A DNA stretch of 11,790 nucleotides, taken from Bacteroidales bacterium. GTDB lineage: Bacteria > Bacteroidota > Bacteroidia > Bacteroidales > UBA12077. The notes under the pieces are model-generated. The model did no database searches. It was not told the DNA's origin and was given only the letters and a program-made list of their open reading frames with translations. Position numbers and translations under genes: made by a program. This document shows, one piece after another, positions 7,152 through 11,790 of the stretch (positions within the stretch are counted from its first letter, which is position 1; every line of letters begins with the position of its first letter). The DNA is taken from NCBI GenBank assembly GCA_030156305.1, contig JASGMZ010000075.1, positions 1-11,790 of the forward strand, in the 5' to 3' direction.

Positions 7152-8054
7152 ATGTCACAAGGTCATCATAATATAAAGCCCAATAAAAAGAACCTTTTCA
7201 TTAGTGTTTTACTTAATGCTGTTATTACAGCAGCAGAATTTATTGGAGGAATTTTATCCAACAGCCTGGCTTTAATTTCCGATGCTGTACATAATTTAAG
7301 CGATACGCTGGCTATCATTATCAGCTATATTGCTATGTTAGCCGGTAATAAAAAATCGAATGTAAAAAAAACGTTTGGGTATAAAAGAATTGAGATTCTG
7401 GCTGCACTTTTTAATGCGGTAGTTTTAATAGCAATTTCTTTATACTTATTTTACGAAGCATATAAACGATTTCTAAATCCGGAACCGATTGGTACAAAAT
7501 TGATGTTTATTGTAGCTACAATAGGTTTGGCCGGGAATTTAATTTCAGTGCTATTATTACATAAAGATTCATCGCATAATTTAAATGTAAAAGCAGCCTA
7601 TTTACATCTTTTAGGCGACACTTTGTCGTCGGTGGGTGTAATTATGGGTTCGGTTTTAATTTATTTTTACAACATAAGCTGGGTAGACCCTTTGCTTACC
7701 ATTATTATTGGGATCATAATTATACGCGGAACCTGGGGAATTATTAAAGAAACAACCGAAATTTTAATGCAAGCCAGCCCGGAAAACCTTGATATCCCTG
7801 AAATAAAAAAACAGCTGGAAAACCATCCGGAAATAAAAAATGTACACCATATCCACTCATGGAGATTAAGTGATAATATTATTCATTTTCAATGTCACGC
7901 AGAATTAAAAAATAACTTAAAAATTGAAGATGCCGACAAGGTTAGGATCGAATTAGAAAATATTTTACAAAATGATTTTGGAATAGACCATGTAACCATT
8001 CAAATAGAGTTGGACTCATGCTCTGAAAAATCAACTATAAACAAAGGATTATAA
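7152..8054 (+). CDS. Cation diffusion facilitator, zinc-type (CzcD/ZitB-like)
   Basis: An inner-membrane antiporter that exports divalent metal, most likely zinc, in exchange for protons. The 300-residue protein has six predicted membrane segments near residues 15-35, 40-63, 80-103, 116-137, 152-173 and 177-195, then a cytosolic C-terminal domain. The transport site is the HxxxD pair of zinc-type carriers: His47/Asp51 in HNLSD (TM2) and His152/Asp156 in HLLGD (TM5). The cytosolic domain has further likely metal ligands, HHIH (232-235), His245, His249 and His280. A short histidine-bearing N-terminus (GHHN, 4-7) is present, but no long His-rich loop. The final codon and stop overlap the convergent helicase gene by six bases. 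Metal specificity is from motif only; cadmium or cobalt may also be carried. Confidence 0.94.
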   Translation: MSQGHHNIKPNKKNLFISVLLNAVITAAEFIGGILSNSLALISDAVHNLSDTLAIIISYIAMLAGNKKSNVKKTFGYKRIEILAALFNAVVLIAISLYLFYEAYKRFLNPEPIGTKLMFIVATIGLAGNLISVLLLHKDSSHNLNVKAAYLHLLGDTLSSVGVIMGSVLIYFYNISWVDPLLTIIIGIIIIRGTWGIIKETTEILMQASPENLDIPEIKKQLENHPEIKNVHHIHSWRLSDNIIHFQCHAELKNNLKIEDADKVRIELENILQNDFGIDHVTIQIELDSCSEKSTINKGL

Positions 8055-9476
8055 ATCCTCATCGTAAAAAAATTGCTTATGAAAATTAATTAGGTATAAT
8101 TTTTCCATCGGGCGGGTAAAAGCGGTGTAAAGCCACCTGAAATATTCTTTGTTTAACATCCCTTCGTGCAAATAGCCATGATCAATAAATACGCTTTTCC
8201 ATTGTCCGCCCTGGGCTTTATGACAAGTTATGGCATAAGAAAACTTAACCTGCAGCGCATTAAAAAAATCATCTTCTTTTACGGCTTTATATTGCTGTTT
8301 CTTGGTTTTCAAATGCTGATAATCTTCTAAAACACTGTAAAATAATTTTTTATTATCTTCTGATGATAAGGATGCAGAATTAATATCCAATGTATCAAGT
8401 ATAATTTTACAATCAATTTCCAGATTATCATAATCAATCAATTGTAATACAATATCGGCAAAACGAAAACCATAACGTTCATCATATTTTTTAATCTGTA
8501 CAATTTTGCCAATATCACCATTGGCAATAAAATCAACTTTATCATTATCTTCCAGCCAATAATAATTATTTTTAACCACCATAATTAAATCGCCAACCGC
8601 TATTTCTTCTTCGTACCATAAAATCTGATTTCGAATACCTTTATTATACTGATTTGCCCTTTTATTGGAACGTGTAATAATAATGGAATCTTCAATTCCA
8701 TATTTATCGTACGAATCAGATATCATCTCAATTAATTCATTTCCCGAAATTGGTTGAATATCGTCCACATGATTCAATTCCAGCTTCGGAAATTGATAAT
8801 TTTCTTTTAGAATTAAATTACGGATTTTGGTAGCATTTAAAAGTACACCCGAATCTTGTACCTGGCGTACTACTTCAGATAATTGATGTTCTACTACCTT
8901 TAAACGAAAAGAAGCTAATTGCTTTTTATCCAGAGCAGGGCTAATATCAATCCCAACAGGAGGTAATTGTGCCGTATCGCCAATAAGTATTAATTTACAA
9001 TTTTTCTGATTATAAACATAGTGAATTAAATCATCGAGCAACCGTCCCGAACCAAAAATTGAAACATCGGTAAAAGTATTCGATATCATTGAGGCTTCGT
9101 CGACAATAAAAAAAGTTTGCGAATGCAGGTTCGTATCTAATACAAAAGTACCAAATCCATCTTTCGAAGATTTTTGTCGATAAATTTTTTTATGAATGGT
9201 ATATGCATTTTTATTTGCAAAGGATGATAAAACTTTAGCCGCTCTGCCAGTAGGTGCAAGTAAAACAGATTTAATCTTCAGACTAGAAAAAGCCTTAACC
9301 AATGCACTAATTATAGTTGTTTTCCCTGTACCTGCATAACCTTTTAAAAGAAATATTGCATTTGGATCATCAGATAAAATAAAAGCAGCCAGTTTATCAA
9401 TTAAATCTGCTTGCCCTTTAGTAGGATGTAATTTTAATTCATCTAAAATTTTATTTTTAATATGATCCTTTAACAT
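8049..9476 (-). CDS. RecD/Pif1-like superfamily 1 DNA helicase (ATP-dependent)
   Basis: A 475-residue stand-alone 5'-3' helicase of the RecD/Pif1/Dda type, inferred from motifs. Seen are Walker A GYAGTGKT (46-53), motif Ia LLAPTGRAAKVLS (72-84), Walker B VDEASM (125-130), motif III IGDTAQLPPVG (165-175), motif IV SEVVRQ (200-205), motif V/VI YAITCHKAQGGQW (414-426) and LYTAFTR (449-455). It lacks the long N-terminal region of RecD2 and is not next to recB or recC, so it is not the RecBCD subunit. Similar short helicases are common in Bacteroidota and probably act in replication or repair. The insert between the two RecA domains (about 290-400) would hold the SH3-like 2B part. It is divergent from the unknown membrane gene at 9565. 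Confidence 0.92.
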   Translation of the reverse strand: MLKDHIKNKILDELKLHPTKGQADLIDKLAAFILSDDPNAIFLLKGYAGTGKTTIISALVKAFSSLKIKSVLLAPTGRAAKVLSSFANKNAYTIHKKIYRQKSSKDGFGTFVLDTNLHSQTFFIVDEASMISNTFTDVSIFGSGRLLDDLIHYVYNQKNCKLILIGDTAQLPPVGIDISPALDKKQLASFRLKVVEHQLSEVVRQVQDSGVLLNATKIRNLILKENYQFPKLELNHVDDIQPISGNELIEMISDSYDKYGIEDSIIITRSNKRANQYNKGIRNQILWYEEEIAVGDLIMVVKNNYYWLEDNDKVDFIANGDIGKIVQIKKYDERYGFRFADIVLQLIDYDNLEIDCKIILDTLDINSASLSSEDNKKLFYSVLEDYQHLKTKKQQYKAVKEDDFFNALQVKFSYAITCHKAQGGQWKSVFIDHGYLHEGMLNKEYFRWLYTAFTRPMEKLYLINFHKQFFYDEDL

Positions 9477-9525
9477 TTTACGCTAAATTATATGAATTTA
9501 AAATTTAATATTTAATTTTTTCTTT

Positions 9526-9533
9526 TAAATTTG
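9526..9533 (+). promoter_or_regulatory. -7 element for the 9565 gene run
   Basis: TAAATTTG matches TAnnTTTG fully and sits 31 bases before the ATG at 9565, giving a leader of about 25 nt. No clear -33 TTG is seen. It probably drives the three-gene run ending with rsmD. Confidence 0.55.
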
Positions 9534-9537
9534 CAAA

Positions 9538-9545
9538 CAAACATA
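9538..9545 (-). promoter_or_regulatory. -7 element for the helicase gene
   Basis: On the minus strand this reads TATGTTTG, a full match to TAnnTTTG, about 62 bases before the helicase start at 9476. It lies four bases from the plus-strand -7 element at 9526-9533, and the two face each other. The -33 side (CAAA at 9561-9564, reading TTTG) is closer than usual, so the call is moderate. Confidence 0.4.
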
Positions 9546-9564
9546 TAAAATAAAACCGATCAAA

Positions 9565-10191
9565 ATGAAAAAAGTAATTCAAATCGTATTAGCAATTGCT
9601 ATTGTAGTTTTAGCATACTTAATTTGGGAAAGTATTCAAACGCCTATTCGCTTTAATAAAGAAAAAGACAAAAGATATGAGGCAACCATTCAAAAAATGA
9701 AAGACATTCGAACTGCCCAACTTGCTTACAAAGACGAATACGGACATTTTACAGGAAGTTTTGATACTTTAATCAACTTTATTGAAACCGACTCGATGAA
9801 GGTTGTAAGAGCCGAAGGTAGTTTATCTGATGAGCTTTTAGAACAAGGATGGACAGAAGCCATTGCCGTACAGGAAGGATTAATAAAAAGGGATACCATC
9901 CGAATAGCCATTAAAGATACATTATTTAGCCCAAACTATCCGGCTAAGAATTTATGGAAAGTACCTTTTACAGAAAATGATTCAATTGAAATGGCTGCTG
10001 CAAAAGTTGACGTTTCCAATACAAAAGTTAATGTTTTTGAAGCAAAAGTTCATAATGATGTATTATTACATGGATTAGATGAACAATTAATCATTAACCT
10101 GAACGAAAGAATGAAAAATGCCAATAATTTCCCTGGCGTAAAAGTTGGTGATATTAATCAGCCAAACAATAATGCTGGTAACTGGGAATAA
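9565..10191 (+). CDS. Unknown membrane-anchored protein, pseudopilin-like layout
   Basis: I do not recognise a characterised family. The 208-residue protein begins with a short positive end (MKK) and one hydrophobic helix at about residues 4-21. A polar helix follows (30-58), with DIRTAQLAYKDEYGHFTGSF (47-66) leading into a putative globular part. That order, an N-terminal membrane helix running into an amphipathic helix with a YxxEYGxF-type stretch, resembles type II secretion pseudopilins. No prepilin peptidase site (GFTLIE type) is seen, so it more likely stays as a signal anchor with the bulk outside the cytoplasmic membrane. The C-terminal tail is rich in Asn, Gln and Pro. It lies 12 bases before the DUF3822 gene, in the same run as rsmD. 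The ATG at 9565 starts right before the hydrophobic helix. Confidence 0.85.
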   Translation: MKKVIQIVLAIAIVVLAYLIWESIQTPIRFNKEKDKRYEATIQKMKDIRTAQLAYKDEYGHFTGSFDTLINFIETDSMKVVRAEGSLSDELLEQGWTEAIAVQEGLIKRDTIRIAIKDTLFSPNYPAKNLWKVPFTENDSIEMAAAKVDVSNTKVNVFEAKVHNDVLLHGLDEQLIINLNERMKNANNFPGVKVGDINQPNNNAGNWE

Positions 10192-10203
10192 GAAAATTAA
10201 TAT

Positions 10204-11052
10204 ATGCAAAACATTGCTTTTGTTGATGAAACATTAGATATAAATTTAACTCAATCATATCACATGTCCATTCAGGCCGGCCTGAATGGACTTTCTTTTT
10301 GCATACTCGATCCGGTAAGGAATAAATATATTGTCCTTGAGCATTATAATTTTAAACCTCATCAGCTATTTGATGATTATTTGAATGAATTAGAAAATTT
10401 TTTAAATAATCATACCATACTTAACCAATCATTTAAAAAAATAAAATTGATCTGGCTGTCTCGAAAAAATGCACTTATACCCGATCAATTATTTAATAAA
10501 AATAAATTAAAACCAATGATTGAGTTAACACATTCCCTTGACGATCTGGATGAAATTCATTATAAACCCTTAAAATATAATGATATTGTAAGTACTTTTA
10601 TTGTACCCAACCTTATCGCATCTCTTTTTATTAAAAAATATCCACCAATAGCATTTTACAATCAACAAATACCTTTTATTAATCATATCATTGAAAAACA
10701 TCATTCGGAACAAACAAAAGGTTTTGTGAATATTCAACAAGATTTTTTTGAGTTTGTAGTTACCAAAAATGGGCAAATTCAATTCTATAACAATTTTAAA
10801 TTAACAACAGCTACAGATATGGCTTATTTTATACTATATGCCTTAGAACAAAATAAGCTGGATACACAAAATACAGAAATTATATTAAGCGGGATGATAC
10901 AAAAAGATTCCGAGCAATATCAAACGCTTAACAAATTTATCAAAACCCTTAAGTTCGATCATCGTCCTGAAGATTTTACCTATAGTTATACTTTTAATAG
11001 AATACCTCATCATACATTTACTACTTTATTTAACTTAATCCATTGCGAATAG
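10204..11052 (+). CDS. DUF3822 family protein, possibly actin-like fold
   Basis: A 282-residue soluble-looking protein with no signal peptide or membrane helix. It matches my memory of the DUF3822 family, found in Bacteroidota directly upstream of rsmD as here. The N-terminal part has two beta-like stretches (YHMSIQAGLNGLSFCILDP, 19-37). The later part, VNIQQDFFEFVVTKNGQIQF onward, a helix with DMAYFILYALEQ and then IILSGMI, reads like the second half of PilM/GspL actin-like proteins. That fold assignment is my inference from layout; no ATP-binding motif is obvious. Its start lies 12 bases after the pseudopilin-like gene. Its last 10 bases overlap rsmD. Function is unknown. Confidence 0.82.
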   Translation: MQNIAFVDETLDINLTQSYHMSIQAGLNGLSFCILDPVRNKYIVLEHYNFKPHQLFDDYLNELENFLNNHTILNQSFKKIKLIWLSRKNALIPDQLFNKNKLKPMIELTHSLDDLDEIHYKPLKYNDIVSTFIVPNLIASLFIKKYPPIAFYNQQIPFINHIIEKHHSEQTKGFVNIQQDFFEFVVTKNGQIQFYNNFKLTTATDMAYFILYALEQNKLDTQNTEIILSGMIQKDSEQYQTLNKFIKTLKFDHRPEDFTYSYTFNRIPHHTFTTLFNLIHCE

Positions 11053-11579
11053 TAAGCGGCACACATAAAGGGAGAATCATTAACCCGCCCAAAAACTTCA
11101 AAGCCAGGCCAACCACAGATTTTGCCAAAGAAAATTTATTTAACATATTAAATAATAATTTTGATTTTTCAGAATTAACTGTCTTAGATATTTTTTCAGG
11201 CACTGGAAGTATAGCTTACGAATTTGCTTCACGCGGGAGTCAGCATGTAATTTCTGTTGAGAAAAATTTTAAGCATCAGGCCTTTATAAAAAAAACAATT
11301 GACAATCTTAGTTTAACACAAATAAGATCAATAAAAACAGATGCTTTTCGGTTCATAAAATCATGTCATGAACAATTCGATATCATTTTTGCCGATCCAC
11401 CCTATGATTTAGAAGAATTAGCATCTATTCCGGAATTTATTTTTGATTGTAACATACTTAAAAAAAATGGTTGGTTAATTGTTGAACACGGCGATAAGAC
11501 AAACTTTTCAAACCAAAAAGGATTTAAAGAACAAAGGAAATATGGAGGCGTAAATTTCAGTATTTTTGAACCTTACTAA
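11043..11579 (+). CDS. rsmD: 16S rRNA (guanine966-N2)-methyltransferase RsmD, TTG start
   Basis: RsmD uses S-adenosylmethionine to methylate N2 of guanine 966 of 16S rRNA in the assembling 30S subunit. The 178 residues are normal for the family. The N-terminus MRIVSG and RPTTDFAKENLFNIL (22-36) are typical, followed by SAM motif I LDIFSGTGS (48-56), acidic Glu73, and the catalytic DPPY (118-121). Near the C-terminus is KYGGVNFSIF. The start is TTG inside the end of the DUF3822 gene, a 10-base overlap. An in-frame TAA at 11031-11033 and the lack of any internal methionine codon leave no ATG option. Translation is probably coupled to the gene upstream. Confidence 0.95.
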   Translation: MRIVSGTHKGRIINPPKNFKARPTTDFAKENLFNILNNNFDFSELTVLDIFSGTGSIAYEFASRGSQHVISVEKNFKHQAFIKKTIDNLSLTQIRSIKTDAFRFIKSCHEQFDIIFADPPYDLEELASIPEFIFDCNILKKNGWLIVEHGDKTNFSNQKGFKEQRKYGGVNFSIFEPY

Positions 11580-11625
11580 ACCCAATAAAAAAATGGATTT
11601 TTTGCAAAAATTTTTAGCAAAACTT

Positions 11626-11655
11626 TTGGTTGATAAAAAATATACGCTATTTTTG
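11626..11655 (+). promoter_or_regulatory. Promoter for the tRNA-Asp region
   Basis: TTG at 11626-11628, 19 bases, then TATTTTTG at 11648-11655. This is the best promoter match in the window: both Bacteroidota elements with consensus spacing. Transcription should start near 11660 and run into the tRNA-Asp-like sequence from 11712. Confidence 0.65.
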
Positions 11656-11711
11656 CAACGCAATTAAACAAACGGCTTACAAAACAAAGCCAAAAAGTTC
11701 TTATAAAATAT

Positions 11712-11759
11712 GGTCTGGTAGTTCTCCCGATAGTTATCGGGATGGTTAGAATACATGCC
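11712..11759 (+). pseudogene. Truncated tRNA-Asp with palindrome in the D-loop
   Basis: The pieces match the 5' part of Bacteroidota tRNA-Asp (GUC) from memory: acceptor strand GGTCTGG (11712-11718), TA, D-stem GTTC (11721-11724), D-loop TGGTTA (11743-11748), D-stem GAAT (11749-11752), A26, anticodon stem CATGC (11754-11758) and C32. The normal A14-G15-T16 is replaced by an 18-base palindrome. After position 32 the sequence changes to an A-run, so anticodon, T-arm and acceptor 3' strand are absent. It cannot make a tRNA. Identity as Asp, rather than a close relative, is a recall-based call. Confidence 0.7.
11725..11742. repeat. 18-bp perfect palindrome inside the tRNA-Asp D-loop
   Basis: TCCCGATA (11725-11732), GT, then TATCGGGA (11735-11742): perfect 8-bp inverted arms around a two-base centre. 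In RNA it could form a stable GC-containing hairpin. Palindromes of the TCCCGATA/TATCGGGA type are scattered between genes in Bacteroidota genomes, by recollection. Confidence 0.85.
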
Positions 11760-11782
11760 AAAAAAAAGTTCTTATAAAATAT

Positions 11783-11790
11783 GGTCTGGT
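11783..11790 (+). tRNA. Start of a second tRNA-Asp copy, cut by the window edge
   Basis: GGTCTGGT repeats the first eight bases of the tRNA-Asp-like sequence after an identical leader. It may be the intact gene or another truncated unit; the sequence ends before that can be seen. Confidence 0.4.

Larger units (their letters stand above)
11689..11790 (+). repeat. Tandem duplication of tRNA-Asp leader and 5' end, period 71 bp
   Basis: GCC, an A-run, GTTC, TTATAAAATAT and GGTCTGGT occur at 11689-11719 and again at 11757-11790, where the window ends. From GTTC onward the copies are identical over the 23 bases seen, 71 bp apart. The A-run is 5 in the first copy and 8 in the second. Both copies follow GCC, which in the first case is leader DNA and in the second is tRNA positions 30-32. 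This is what a tandem duplication across a GCC microhomology would leave. Confidence 0.85.

Noticed and set aside
11600..11622. Hairpin TTTTGC/GCAAAA after rsmD as a terminator
   Set aside because: A six-base AT-rich stem with an 11-base loop and no clean T-run is too weak to call in this AT-rich DNA.
11576..11761. Minus-strand open frame of 61 codons over the tRNA region
   Set aside because: It only translates the tRNA fragment, palindrome and AT-rich leader; no plausible protein.

Overview
The window looks like chromosomal DNA from a member of the Bacteroidota. The DNA is strongly AT-rich and Shine-Dalgarno sequences are weak or absent. Several genes are preceded by the phylum's -7 promoter element TAnnTTTG, and the proteins are of Bacteroidota type, notably a DUF3822 protein directly upstream of rsmD. 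Heptanucleotide intergenic repeats and short palindromes also fit. Genus cannot be told from the sequence. Most of the content is ordinary housekeeping, and I see no defence island, prophage, transposase or CRISPR.

Layout. Bases 1-271 hold a 74-bp imperfect palindrome and no gene. Bases 272-3525 are a tight plus-strand nucleotide-sugar operon: a UDP-glucuronate decarboxylase (UXS type), then rfbA, rfbC and rfbD of the dTDP-L-rhamnose pathway. rfbB, the second-step enzyme, is missing here. A phosphoglucomutase/phosphomannomutase follows at 3593-5344 with its own likely promoter and could supply hexose-1-phosphate to the same pathways. Together these genes suggest surface polysaccharide or O-antigen precursor synthesis (UDP-xylose and dTDP-rhamnose).

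A YjbQ-family gene (5481-5897) lies between two different 7-bp tandem repeat arrays, each starting at the stop codon of the gene before it. It converges on selD (6031-7062, minus), a selenophosphate synthase with cysteine rather than selenocysteine at the active site. A zinc-type cation diffusion facilitator (7152-8054, plus) converges on a RecD/Pif1-like superfamily 1 helicase (8049-9476, minus). Their two stop codons share one TTATAA. The helicase is divergent from a three-gene plus-strand run: a membrane-anchored, pseudopilin-like unknown protein (9565-10191), the DUF3822 protein (10204-11052) and rsmD (11043-11579), which must start at TTG.

The most unusual part is the right edge (11626-11790). 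A good Bacteroidota promoter is followed by the 5' part of a tRNA-Asp gene, broken at tRNA position 32 and carrying an 18-bp perfect palindrome in its D-loop. About 71 bp later the leader and tRNA start repeat and run off the window. This looks like a tandem duplication at a GCC microhomology that left a truncated tRNA copy ahead of a possibly intact one.
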